Assembly (NCBI GenBank): GCA_021741155.1
Contig: JAIOYP010000015.1
Location: 1-64,000 of the forward strand
DNA: 64,000 nucleotides
Origin: Flavobacteriales bacterium
GTDB taxonomy: Bacteria > Bacteroidota > Bacteroidia > UBA10329
Reading direction: 5' to 3'
The position numbers and the translations under genes are program-made. This document shows, piece after piece, positions 8,614-17,572 of the stretch (the stretch's first letter is position 1; every line of letters begins with the position of its first letter). The notes beneath the pieces are model-generated. The model saw nothing but the letters and a program-made list of their open reading frames with translations, was not told the origin of the DNA and ran no database searches.

Positions 8614-9750
8614 TCAACTGTCCTTTTTTTCAATCGATTGGTTCATCCGTTCATCATCCAAATGCTTGGCATAGTGCTTTCCCCAGTTTCGTTCCTCAGG
8701 CCATTTCAAAATCCACTTCCTGAAATAGTAAATAGACCAATTGAAGATCAAAGATGCTGTTCTGAAAGGAAATGTGACCCAGCGCCACCAACGTTGCCAA
8801 TCAACATTTTTAGCGATGATTACACTCAGCAACCGTAGATGATTATCAAATGCGATTAGGAGCAACACTAAGATTGGCCAAATATCTACCGAATAAGTAA
8901 AGACCGCGAGTAGACCAAAGAGTACGGGAAAGCTCAAATTGTAAGAATCGTCAATCACTTTAAACAACTCCGACCGTTTAGTTGGAAGCGTGCCATTTTC
9001 TCTCCTGTAAAAATAAAGTCCTACAGGAACGCAAACCGTTGCGACAACCCACCAATTCGCAAACCGCACCATCCACAAAAACAACAGGATGACCTCAAAC
9101 AGGAACAGTCCCCATTGAAATGAATTCAGCGCCTTATCGCTGAATACGAGCGAAATCGTCTTTTGCTGCGATTGCTCATCAAGAAGTCTGTCGGCCTTTT
9201 GACCCGTGATAAAATTTCTTGCTTCCCAAAGAAAAGACCATGTGAGATAGACGAACAACAGGATATACGTGTCCGATGTAACGTGTTCAACCAATATAAC
9301 AGCAATCATTATATAAGGTAGGGTTCGTTCGTAGAAACCTGTGACAACTATGGCCAAAACTCCCTTTTCTTTCATACGAATAGGCCGAACAGAATACATT
9401 AAATTGAGAAGAATTTGAACGCCAGCTAAGGCAAGCAGGAGCGGATTTTCGAGTATTGATATGAGAACCAATGCCAATCCAGTTGCTCCGAACAGAATGA
9501 CCAAGGCAGCGTTTTTACCAACTGTATCGACAAGATTCCTCTTGCCTGCCAATCGGTCACTTTGCAAATCGCATAGGTCGTTGAGAACGTGGCCAAATAC
9601 CGCCAGAGAAATAAATGCTCCGAAAAGGACTGCCAAATTGCACCAATACACGGAAGTAATTGGAACATGGTAATAAACGGTAAACAGTATCGAGGTGAGC
9701 AGCCCGCCACCGATTTTATAAACCCACCATTTATCTGATTTGAAAAACAT
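8614..9750 (-). CDS. UbiA-family prenyltransferase-like membrane protein
   Basis: The 378-aa, very hydrophobic protein has eight or nine membrane segments. It carries the first UbiA aspartate motif NDLCDLQSDRLAGKR (the NDxxDxxxD type) after TM2. The second aspartate motif of the family is not clear: in its place stands ARNFITGQKADRLLDEQ. UbiA enzymes move a polyprenyl chain from its diphosphate onto an aromatic or sugar-phosphate acceptor, as with quinones, haems or decaprenyl-phosphate ribose in arabinan synthesis. The location in a glycan locus suggests lipid-carrier chemistry. Its nearness to the P450/toroid run also allows a terpenoid role. The family is well supported and the substrate open. 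Confidence 0.72.
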   Translation of the reverse strand: MFFKSDKWWVYKIGGGLLTSILFTVYYHVPITSVYWCNLAVLFGAFISLAVFGHVLNDLCDLQSDRLAGKRNLVDTVGKNAALVILFGATGLALVLISILENPLLLALAGVQILLNLMYSVRPIRMKEKGVLAIVVTGFYERTLPYIMIAVILVEHVTSDTYILLFVYLTWSFLWEARNFITGQKADRLLDEQSQQKTISLVFSDKALNSFQWGLFLFEVILLFLWMVRFANWWVVATVCVPVGLYFYRRENGTLPTKRSELFKVIDDSYNLSFPVLFGLLAVFTYSVDIWPILVLLLIAFDNHLRLLSVIIAKNVDWQRWWRWVTFPFRTASLIFNWSIYYFRKWILKWPEERNWGKHYAKHLDDERMNQSIEKKDS

Positions 9751-9874
9751 GTCAACCTGAACTATTCCCTTGGTTAAACTTAAAAATTTAAAGAATCAAA
9801 AGACGATTCTTTTGGCTGGTTTAATACCATTACGAAATAGATATACTTGCATCGTTGTTGTTAATTCCAAAATA

Positions 9875-10801
9875 ATGCGAACGTTCTCGTCATTTCTAAC
9901 CCTGTCCTCTTTTCTGGTGCTGTTCGGTTTCACTCAATGCTCGGATTACAACACTGGTATCAACCAAGAAAACGCATCACACGGAACTTTTAATCATCTA
10001 TTGAAACCCGGAATGACCAAATTTGAAAAGGCCGTTGCTCTTAGGCGAGCCATTGCAGACACCTTGGATGTTGGATTTACTTCGGACAGCCTTTGTTTGA
10101 ACTTTGCGAAAATCTCATTTCAAGATTTCAACATCGATTCATTTATACCAAAATTCGGAAATAATACAGGGGCTGGGAGTTGCGGACTTGCCTCAAGTAT
10201 GCTAGCCAAAACGCTAAATGATGCAGGGATAGAAGCTTACACCTACAATTTCGGGTTTGAAAACACGAAAACAACACATGTACTTGTCATTGCACACACA
10301 GACAACAATCAGTGGACTGTTCATGACCCATCTTTCAACTATTCCATTACTGATTCATCTAACAACCCAAAGGATTTCTTTAAACTACTTGGAGAACTTG
10401 GTCTAAGGAATCATTCTGACATTTCATTTTCCTCGGATACCGTGTTTAGAGAGGTACTCCTTGATGATGCACGTTCAATGTTTGACCTTGTAAGTTTCGG
10501 GTGTCTAAAACATTTAGAATCTCAGCATGCTATAGATAAAAATTCAATTGTAATGCAGATACCAGTATGCTATTCATGTGTTTTCGATTCCACTTACTGT
10601 CCTGAGTTGAATCTTTTCTATAATTTATCTCAGAGAGCAAGTCAGTTCGGACTACCACGTAACAGCCTTTATGGTTTTTTGTTTCAGCTAAATCGTACTT
10701 GGGGACCAAACCCCACTCTGTTGCAAGCCAAGATTGACTCGGTTTTTAAAACATTCAACAACAACGCCCTAGTTGAACGTGGTGAGAATAAACTCAGATG
10801 A
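9875..10801 (+). CDS. Transglutaminase-like lipoprotein, paralogue B
   Basis: I place the start at the ATG at 9875, giving 308 aa. There the protein begins with a lipoprotein signal (lipobox GFTQC, Cys22), while a longer frame from 9770 would put charged sequence in front. It contains the same Cys-His-Asp order as paralogue A: GSCGLAS (Cys103), TTHVLV (His135), VHDPSF (Asp151), with AYTYNFGFEN conserved. TATACTTG at 9842-9849 is one mismatch from the -7 consensus and lies downstream of 9770, which supports the inner start. The two paralogues flank the epimerase and UbiA genes on the opposite strand. Function is unknown. Confidence 0.58.
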   Translation: MRTFSSFLTLSSFLVLFGFTQCSDYNTGINQENASHGTFNHLLKPGMTKFEKAVALRRAIADTLDVGFTSDSLCLNFAKISFQDFNIDSFIPKFGNNTGAGSCGLASSMLAKTLNDAGIEAYTYNFGFENTKTTHVLVIAHTDNNQWTVHDPSFNYSITDSSNNPKDFFKLLGELGLRNHSDISFSSDTVFREVLLDDARSMFDLVSFGCLKHLESQHAIDKNSIVMQIPVCYSCVFDSTYCPELNLFYNLSQRASQFGLPRNSLYGFLFQLNRTWGPNPTLLQAKIDSVFKTFNNNALVERGENKLR

Positions 10802-10850
10802 TGCTTTCATGCTGAAGCAGTGGGAATTAAGCACATAGGGAAACAAAAAT

Positions 10851-11735
10851 TCAACTGTAATAGGAGTCATACTTTTCCAACTTATCACCAAATCTGACCA
10901 ATGTCGAGTTTAGCCTGAATTCTTCCATTCTTAATTGTGACTCATCTACAACTATCTTACTTCCGAATTTTAGTGTTTGATTCAATTTTCCTTTGAAATT
11001 GTTTAACCATTCCAAATAACCGAGGAGTTTTTTTTTGCGATGCTCCTTGGAAACCAGCCTGATGTACTTTAACGCAAAAAAATTAATGCATCTTACAACC
11101 AAGGCAGAATGTGTGTTCAACGAAGTATGAATCTTTTGGGGAGAAAATTTGAACTGCTGAAACCCAAAAAACTGCTCTATATGTTCCAAATACTGCAATG
11201 GGGCATCTGAAAGAAATTCAAACGGCAGAATCAAGACGTTATCCGCACCAAACAACTTTTTATAAATGCCAATAACATGATTGTAGTCATACATTTCTAA
11301 AATACTATGTTGTATAATTTGCTGAGCTTCCTTGAAAGAACCAGTTTCTCCTGTAAACAAATACTGTGAGTACAATGAGGAAACGAGTGATTGGTATCCT
11401 CTTACTACAATCAGAACTTTGGCCTCTGGAAACAATCGTTTCAATCCCTCGGCTGTTTCTTTCTGTTTCCGTTTAATGTCATAGTTCATGTTGTATCTAC
11501 GGGAATCTAGATTCGAATCATCGCCTGGCCAAATAGACAGCAACTCCTCGCTCAAAAGATCGAAGGCAAACCCATCGTCACACGGAATCAACCTATCATC
11601 AATAAAACCTGTTTTCACGTAGTGCTCAAATCTTTGCCGATTATGATAAATTTCAGGATGGGCACTAAAATACTTTTGCAGAAAGGTGGAACCTGTTTTT
11701 GGAAAGCCTATATGGATAATTCTTTGTGATGCCAT
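10851..11735 (-). CDS. Sulfotransferase family protein
   Basis: The 294-aa protein opens with HIGFPKTGSTFLQKYF, the 5'-phosphosulfate-binding loop of PAPS-dependent sulfotransferases. It later has VLIVVRGYQSLVSSLYSQY, which matches the 3'-phosphate-binding R-x7-S segment. The family moves sulfate from PAPS to a hydroxyl or amine of a sugar, lipid or small molecule in the cytoplasm. It is the last gene of a minus-strand run that begins with the ABC permease at 18406 and includes a P450 and two terpene-cyclase-fold proteins. Its substrate is probably the product of that run or the glycan of the locus. A second, unrelated-length sulfotransferase is at 22237-23469. Confidence 0.8.
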   Translation of the reverse strand: MASQRIIHIGFPKTGSTFLQKYFSAHPEIYHNRQRFEHYVKTGFIDDRLIPCDDGFAFDLLSEELLSIWPGDDSNLDSRRYNMNYDIKRKQKETAEGLKRLFPEAKVLIVVRGYQSLVSSLYSQYLFTGETGSFKEAQQIIQHSILEMYDYNHVIGIYKKLFGADNVLILPFEFLSDAPLQYLEHIEQFFGFQQFKFSPQKIHTSLNTHSALVVRCINFFALKYIRLVSKEHRKKKLLGYLEWLNNFKGKLNQTLKFGSKIVVDESQLRMEEFRLNSTLVRFGDKLEKYDSYYS

Positions 11736-11799
11736 ATCAATTAATTCTGAAGAGCATCCGTTTTACTATGTTTTTCACAATCATCACGCATTACCTAAA

Positions 11800-12867
11800 T
11801 CAACATTCTCCATAGTAGAAATTATACACTCGTTTCCGATACAAATTAAGGAACTCTAGATACAACGAGCATGTGATAGCTGGTGAGCCAAAAAAGGTAT
11901 TAGGAGATTTTCCATCAGGCTGAAGGTCGGTTTTAAGATTACAGCTGTACAGCGCAGCATTACGCATAAATCTCTCTGAGTCTATTTCTGCAAAACACTC
12001 TTGAAAAACTGATTGAAATTTTTCCAACTCAAGCCCAAGATAAAGGACGCTTGATGCAAATAGAATCTTATCCAGAAAAAAGTCTGACGGATTCAATTCA
12101 GAATACATCTTTTCCATGTATTCCGTAACTCCACTCAATTCAAGATTATGGTCGTCTTTTCTCAAGTACACCAACCGTGCAAATGCGTGAACCGAATTCA
12201 TGATACTAGGGTAGTAAGTTTGCTGAAAGCTCTTGTTTTCGAAACTACGGACTGCATTCATCCAAACAGCGGAATCCCAGAATTTACCCCCCAAATACAG
12301 TAAGTTATTACACGATACTACAAAATCAAGATCCGTTTCTCGCAGGAGATTGTTTGCATAGGCTAGGCTTTTCTTCACTTTACGATTATAACGCCAGAGA
12401 TTGAACTGTGCAGCAAGCGAAAGGTTTTTCATGTGAAGAAATGAATCGACAAAAACCAGATAGTGTCCATTAGTTGATAGCTGGTTAAGCAGCTTCTTAT
12501 TGTCGCACTTTACACCATTCTGTTCTAAAACAAAGGAGCAAAGTGCTGTAGAATCGGTATCGTAAAAATGCAGATACCGTTCATTAAGCGTTGGATATGA
12601 CCACAGTTTCTCTTCAAATCCCTGTCCCTGAACATAGCTAATTGTCTTTTTTATAATACTGCGACTTCTACTTGACTCAATATGTAGAAGTGGTATAATA
12701 ATGGAAGCGCTATCAAAGCAAGAGTCACCTAAGGTCATCCAGCCATATGTGGGATTATAAATTGGTTGATAAAACTTTGTAGAAAAGCTACCGTTATCCT
12801 GTTGCTGCTCGCCCAATAGTATCAGTAAACGATCTATGGAATAGTCTATACCCTTTTTGGAAATCAA
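11800..12867 (-). CDS. Terpenoid-cyclase/prenyltransferase-fold (alpha/alpha toroid) protein, paralogue 2
   Basis: The 355-aa protein is paralogous to the upstream gene. It shows features of the toroid fold: a QW-like start (GEQQQDNGSF, about residues 19-27), FDSASIIIPLL, and YDTDSTALCSFVLEQNG. The last contains DxDS (Asp103, Asp105, Ser106), resembling DxDD-T-A of class II cyclases. The C-terminal block KTDLQPDGKSPNTFFG is almost unchanged between the paralogues. Classic class II enzymes are much longer, so this is a single-domain form. An enzyme acting on an isoprenoid or lipid is plausible, but activity is unproven because the last Asp of the motif is Ser. It is separated from its paralogue by 157 bp without any recognised feature. 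Confidence 0.5.
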   Translation of the reverse strand: MISKKGIDYSIDRLLILLGEQQQDNGSFSTKFYQPIYNPTYGWMTLGDSCFDSASIIIPLLHIESSRSRSIIKKTISYVQGQGFEEKLWSYPTLNERYLHFYDTDSTALCSFVLEQNGVKCDNKKLLNQLSTNGHYLVFVDSFLHMKNLSLAAQFNLWRYNRKVKKSLAYANNLLRETDLDFVVSCNNLLYLGGKFWDSAVWMNAVRSFENKSFQQTYYPSIMNSVHAFARLVYLRKDDHNLELSGVTEYMEKMYSELNPSDFFLDKILFASSVLYLGLELEKFQSVFQECFAEIDSERFMRNAALYSCNLKTDLQPDGKSPNTFFGSPAITCSLYLEFLNLYRKRVYNFYYGEC

Positions 12868-13024
12868 TTCAGATTTATCTTATTTTTAATTATTCTATTT
12901 TCGAAAAACCTTACGCCTTTGAACCCAATTAGGTGAAAAATGAATGGCTTAGCAACAGGTCTGCAAGGTAGCCGTTGAAGGATACATGCCTGAGAATATG
13001 TTGAACCACTTTTTCTAAAACAAA

Positions 13025-14104
13025 TCAACCAATACTGGAATAATATCCTCCATGGAATCTGTAACGATACATGTTTAAGAATTCGAGATATAGTGAACAG
13101 GTAATGGCCGGTGAGCCGAAATATGTATTTGGAGATTTCCCATCTGGCTGGTAATCTGTATTAACATTACTCGAATAAATTGCGAAGGTTTGATTGTAGC
13201 ATTCCTCATTTAGGCGAGCTAGAATAACATCGGAGAGATTGTTCAGATAATCTTTTTCGCCATCAAGAAACAACAGTGCGTTGGCAAGTAGTATTTGCCT
13301 ATCGCTTTGGCTAATATTATTTAAGTTAACCTTAAGTTGGCTGATGTACTCTTCGATCAACCGTTCATCCTGAACAATCTCATTATTTCCTGTGAAATAG
13401 GCTAAGCGGGTCACATGATAAAAACTGTGATAAAAATCCAGATAATACATGTGATCAACAGATTGGCTAGCAAATGTTTTCTTCAGTTTTTCCCACACCA
13501 CACTATTGGCATCCGTCTTTCCCAAATATAACAGGTTTAAACACGAGCTAGAAAACTCTGAATCTGTAACGCGCATATCATCATTTACTATTGGAATGCA
13601 TCTCTTAACTCTCCAATTTCTAACAACCATTTTACAATAAGTAATAAACGGTATGTTAAATCGATACTGGTCAGGCCAAATGTAGAAGGGATAATACTGG
13701 TCTTTCCCGATAAGTGAATCTAGAAAAACCTTGTTCTCCACTTTATGCCCACTTTCTGTAAGCACCAAAGAAGCTAATGAAGTACTATCCGTATCGTAAG
13801 GTATCCAATAATCATCGTTCACAAAGGCATAAGTCCACAGCAGACTATCTAAACTTTGCTGTAGCAAGAATTCGTTTGCCTTGCCAATGATGCTTTTCGC
13901 ATTCGGAGAATCGATTTTCAACAGCGGAAGTACTGTTGTTGCTGTATCGTAAGGTGCATTCCCAGGGAATTTCATCCACTCTTTATCAGGATTATAATGC
14001 GGTTGCATGTAGTAGGTATTGAAGCTGCCGTCTGCGTTCTGAATACTTTCCAGAAACGCTATCAATTTCCGAACATGAAGGTCTATTTCCTCAAGACTTA
14101 TCAT
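13025..14104 (-). CDS. Terpenoid-cyclase/prenyltransferase-fold (alpha/alpha toroid) protein, paralogue 1
   Basis: I chose the ATG at 14104 (359 aa) because it gives MIS, matching the start of the paralogue. An ATG 12 bp further up is possible. It shows NADGSF (QW-like), PYDTATTVLPLL and YDTDSTSLASLVLTESG (Asp104, Asp106, Ser107), the variant DxDS of the class II cyclase DxDD motif. The C-terminal block has DYQPDGKSPNTYFG and SPAITCSLYLEFLN, shared with paralogue 2. It overlaps the P450 gene by 14 bp, so the two are translationally coupled, and the pair probably acts in one pathway. No signal peptide is visible. A non-catalytic chaperone-like role for one copy is also possible. Confidence 0.5.
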   Translation of the reverse strand: MISLEEIDLHVRKLIAFLESIQNADGSFNTYYMQPHYNPDKEWMKFPGNAPYDTATTVLPLLKIDSPNAKSIIGKANEFLLQQSLDSLLWTYAFVNDDYWIPYDTDSTSLASLVLTESGHKVENKVFLDSLIGKDQYYPFYIWPDQYRFNIPFITYCKMVVRNWRVKRCIPIVNDDMRVTDSEFSSSCLNLLYLGKTDANSVVWEKLKKTFASQSVDHMYYLDFYHSFYHVTRLAYFTGNNEIVQDERLIEEYISQLKVNLNNISQSDRQILLANALLFLDGEKDYLNNLSDVILARLNEECYNQTFAIYSSNVNTDYQPDGKSPNTYFGSPAITCSLYLEFLNMYRYRFHGGYYSSIG

Positions 14105-15323
14105 GAAGGAGGACATTTAACTGGAGAATTTTGAGCATTGAATTCTCAAACTCAAATTGAGGTTCTGAATCGAGAATCTTGAAAAACCTATTCTCCTTTC
14201 TGATATTCTGAATCACATTCAATCCCATTCTAAAGCTTGCAGATTCTCCAATACATGCAAGATGTCCTCTACCAAAAGAAAGGTGTTTTTCTGACCTTCC
14301 GAGCCTGAACTCAGCTGGCTTTTCAAACACGGATGGATCCATGTTGGCTGCGCCTAAATACACCACCACCATATCACCAGTCTTCAAATGTTTCCCGTAT
14401 TTCTCAGCATCATTTGTTACCGTTCTGAAGATGAATGGTACGGGCGTGTGAATGCGCAAAACTTCGTTGGAAATTTGCTGTAACTTATCTAAAGGTAAAT
14501 CTGACGAACTCAATACTTCTGGAAATCTGGAATAAACTTCATAGACCAATGAGGTAACATAACTTCCCGTACTCTCAACGGTTGCAAAAATCATTGATTT
14601 TACGAATTTTACCACTTCCTTCTGATCAAACTCATGGTCTACTTTTAATTCAGAAATAAGATTATTGACCCTGATAGGAAGCTTGCCTCCACCCTCCAAA
14701 TAATTCTCCAACATGTATGTGAGATTATCCATATCAGCATAAAAGCCAATAATTCGCTGAACGGTGGTGTCAAATGAAAAATCAGGGGATTCAGGATTAA
14801 ACTCAGGAAATGATTCAAAGAGACCGAATTCATCCATTGAATTCAAAAAAAGCAACGGCTTAACAATAATGTCAACCAAATTAAACGGCTGGTCTTTTGG
14901 GGTATGATTGAGGAAAATATCAAACATTTTGGTTACCCGTACATTTTCTGAACTCTGGAACTCTTTGGAAAGAAAAGTTAGGTGTTTCAACGCTATTTTC
15001 TTATTGTGCATATGAAGAGCTTCATCCCTAGAAAAATAAAGACTATTCAAATTCAAATGAACGGTTGACACACCAAACACGTCTTTATCATTGAGAATCT
15101 CTTTGACCACATGATACTTAAATGCACAGTGGACATTAAATTCCTGAAAAAACACTAGGTCCTCTTCACCTAGGTGGCTAGATTTATTGTGATAACCGGA
15201 TATGAGAAATTCAGTCAGTCTATCACTTTCAGAAGTTTGGGCTATGTGTGAACAAGTAGCCGTTACTGATGGCTTACTTTTATCAAAAGCAGCCCACACT
15301 AGTTGTTTAAACTTGCTAATCAT
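14091..15323 (-). CDS. Cytochrome P450
   Basis: The 410-aa soluble-type protein has the P450 haem-ligand motif FGRGHLACIG with Cys357. The K-helix ExxR is Glu287 to Arg290 (EVLRIHTPVPFIFRTV), and a probable I-helix lies at about 243-257 (FATVEST). It has the normal bacterial length and no membrane anchor. P450s hydroxylate or otherwise oxidise lipids, terpenes or peptides using a ferredoxin and reductase; no redox partner gene is nearby. It is coupled to the toroid gene downstream and follows the unknown 289-aa gene by 60 bp. P450s are uncommon in glycan loci, so this points to a small-molecule or lipid-tailoring step in this run. Confidence 0.92.
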   Translation of the reverse strand: MISKFKQLVWAAFDKSKPSVTATCSHIAQTSESDRLTEFLISGYHNKSSHLGEEDLVFFQEFNVHCAFKYHVVKEILNDKDVFGVSTVHLNLNSLYFSRDEALHMHNKKIALKHLTFLSKEFQSSENVRVTKMFDIFLNHTPKDQPFNLVDIIVKPLLFLNSMDEFGLFESFPEFNPESPDFSFDTTVQRIIGFYADMDNLTYMLENYLEGGGKLPIRVNNLISELKVDHEFDQKEVVKFVKSMIFATVESTGSYVTSLVYEVYSRFPEVLSSSDLPLDKLQQISNEVLRIHTPVPFIFRTVTNDAEKYGKHLKTGDMVVVYLGAANMDPSVFEKPAEFRLGRSEKHLSFGRGHLACIGESASFRMGLNVIQNIRKENRFFKILDSEPQFEFENSMLKILQLNVLLHDKS

Positions 15324-15383
15324 GTTCTATGAATTGGTATTAACACAGTGCAATAAATCTTTTCCAAAACCAATACTATTTGG

Positions 15384-16253
15384 CTATGCCAAAACCTTAC
15401 TCATGGTGTCAACATAAAAAATGTTGCCTATATCTAACCTAGATTGTACCGGATTCAGATTCAGCTGTTTATCAAAAAAATACACGGACTTGATGTCTTG
15501 TCTCTCGTAAAATCCGTAAACAGCATTGATTAGTCCATACTTATCATTCAGCTTTTGAATAAGTTCATTTTCGTTTTTTCCAAAGCGGTTTACTTCAGTC
15601 GCCAAATCAAACAAGTCATTGCCATACATGGTGTTGATTTTACAAAAGCTATCTGATTCTGCAAATTCAATTAAATGAGCTTTGTTTAAAAACGGTAATT
15701 CAAAACGGTCTGCAAAGTATTTATTCGTTTCTGGCTCATCGAAGTAATAATACTTTTTCAATAGAACTTCTTCGTTGGAATATTCGAAATTAATGGCAGG
15801 ATTCAGTTTTATCTCCATCCAATCGGGGAGGCTTTTAGGCCGGCCAAGTGCCTTGAAGGTCTCCTCACATGCTTTCAATCTCAAATAAAAACCAATTACT
15901 TCATCCTGACCATCTTTGAATTTAACTTCAAAAGCACAACCTGTGTAATTCGGATTGCAAAAATCACTTTGCGCGTGATATGGATAATACTCTAGAATAT
16001 GGTCAGAAAAAGGTAAGAACTTCTCTAACTCTTCCTTATCCAACTGTGAAAACCAATGGAAATAAACCTTTATGCTTACTACACTATCTTCTTTGAAATT
16101 CAATCCGAAATAAGTGAAGTATGGTAGTCCTTTTTGCTGCTTATGGAGCAAATTATACGTTTCGAACATTTCAACAACCGAGCTTGAACGCAAACATTGC
16201 ATGATTTGATCAAACCCTTTTTCAACACCATCTGCTAACTTAATTGGTTTCAT
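15384..16253 (-). CDS. Unrecognised 289-aa protein, possible prenyltransferase-barrel relative
   Basis: I do not recognise this protein. It has no signal peptide or membrane segment and is rich in aromatic residues and short beta strands. Segments such as YFTYFGLNFK, VVSIKVYFHW and EVIGFYLRLK alternate with helices. Strand pairs ending in KVYF and a length near 300 aa are reminiscent of aromatic (ABBA, PT-barrel) prenyltransferases, but no decisive motif is seen. It sits 37 bp after the ABC ATPase gene and 60 bp before the P450 gene on the same strand, so it is very likely part of the same transcription unit. The fold suggestion is weak inference from pattern and context. Confidence 0.4.
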   Translation of the reverse strand: MKPIKLADGVEKGFDQIMQCLRSSSVVEMFETYNLLHKQQKGLPYFTYFGLNFKEDSVVSIKVYFHWFSQLDKEELEKFLPFSDHILEYYPYHAQSDFCNPNYTGCAFEVKFKDGQDEVIGFYLRLKACEETFKALGRPKSLPDWMEIKLNPAINFEYSNEEVLLKKYYYFDEPETNKYFADRFELPFLNKAHLIEFAESDSFCKINTMYGNDLFDLATEVNRFGKNENELIQKLNDKYGLINAVYGFYERQDIKSVYFFDKQLNLNPVQSRLDIGNIFYVDTMSKVLA

Positions 16254-16290
16254 AGTAATCGTAATCTCTTCAAATTCTTCACTAGTTCTC

Positions 16291-17571
16291 TCATATTTTC
16301 TCCTTAACCCATGTGAAGGCGGGAGATAAGTTACAGTTGATATTTAACTTGGATAAATCCAAAAAAACCGATTCAGCGTGAAATACTGGTTTAAAATACA
16401 ATACATTTCTGAACACGTGACAAACGTCTACTCCTCCAGTTTTCAAGAAGTCTTGGTACTTGAATGGATTTTCCTCATTATATGATGACAGAACGTCTTT
16501 CGTGTTTTTTAGAAACGTAATACTCATGCCAAATACGCGAGAATTAAAAATGCTTGCGGGTATGATGCACTTGAGTTTATAGGTGCCCGAATCCATCTCT
16601 AACGATGGTGCACCCGAAATTAATGGTGTAGTGAAGAACACAATATTTTCCTGAAGATCATTCACCGAAACAATGCAATCTAAGGAACAATCGTTCTCCA
16701 GTTTGTCATACATAATTTCGAGTACAAACTCTTTATCTGTCCTGAATTGCGCACTAATATTGTTAGACTGATAGAGTTTTACCTCAAGCAAATCCAACTC
16801 TACTGATTGGCGGGTAGGATTGAAGTGTGTCAATGTAGTATCCGTTGTTATCACATCCAAGCCGTCATCTGCACTAATTACGGAAGCTGTGAGATAATCA
16901 ATAAGCACTTTCCGATTCTCATCATAAGACTGTAGAGCTCCTTCTTTGAGATGGAGAAATGTATCCTGTTTATCCAAAGCACTCATCTGGTGGCTAACCA
17001 GAACAACCGTTTTGTCAGATTCAATCAAGGCTCGTAAGGTCTTACTCACCTTTGCTTCAAACTTGGCATCTCCAACAGCAAAAACCTCGTCAAACAGATA
17101 AACATCGAAATCTAAATGCGCTAGGATGCTGAATGCCAACCTAAGGAACATGCCGCTCGAATAGTTCTTGACTGGCTCATTAATGAAGTCACCGATTCCA
17201 CTAAATTCTATAATCTCCTGCTCCACTTTAGATGTCTCAAGTTTTGAGAACCCTAGTACGTTGCTGTTTAAATAGATATTCTCCCGTCCGCTCAATTCTG
17301 GGTGAAAACCAGCACCAATATCCAAAATGGAGGCTACCCGTCCTCTGATGGCAACAGTTCCATGAGTTGGCTTGGTTACACCGGCAAGCACTTTGAGCAA
17401 GGTGCTTTTTCCACTTCCGTTATGACCGAATATCCCAACGGAATCTCCGCGCTTTACAGAGAAGGAAACATCGCGCAGCGCCCACAGTTCATGTGTTCCT
17501 AATTCGGATGCTCCAACTCTCGTGTAGCACTTTGAAAGCCCTTTGATTTCTATAGCGTTCTCTTTCTCCAT
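16291..17571 (-). CDS. ABC transporter ATP-binding protein, Wzt-like polysaccharide exporter subunit
   Basis: I take the ATG at 17571 (MEKENAIEIKG, 426 aa). An upstream ATG adds 25 residues that overlap the permease gene and lack family character. Walker A is GHNGSGKST (residues 49-57), the signature is YSSGMFLRLAFS, and Walker B is VYLFDEVFAVGD. After the nucleotide-binding domain (about 1-245) comes a C-terminal extension of about 175 aa rich in beta strands, as in Wzt proteins that recognise the end of an O-antigen chain. It pairs with the permease gene 1 bp upstream. The extension suggests substrate recognition and proofreading of the exported glycan. Confidence 0.87.
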   Translation of the reverse strand: MEKENAIEIKGLSKCYTRVGASELGTHELWALRDVSFSVKRGDSVGIFGHNGSGKSTLLKVLAGVTKPTHGTVAIRGRVASILDIGAGFHPELSGRENIYLNSNVLGFSKLETSKVEQEIIEFSGIGDFINEPVKNYSSGMFLRLAFSILAHLDFDVYLFDEVFAVGDAKFEAKVSKTLRALIESDKTVVLVSHQMSALDKQDTFLHLKEGALQSYDENRKVLIDYLTASVISADDGLDVITTDTTLTHFNPTRQSVELDLLEVKLYQSNNISAQFRTDKEFVLEIMYDKLENDCSLDCIVSVNDLQENIVFFTTPLISGAPSLEMDSGTYKLKCIIPASIFNSRVFGMSITFLKNTKDVLSSYNEENPFKYQDFLKTGGVDVCHVFRNVLYFKPVFHAESVFLDLSKLNINCNLSPAFTWVKEKI

Positions 17572-17572
17572 T

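Noticed and set aside
9770-9874. Longer start of the second transglutaminase-like lipoprotein.
   Set aside because: It would hide the lipoprotein signal behind 35 residues. A near-consensus -7 box lies inside the added part.
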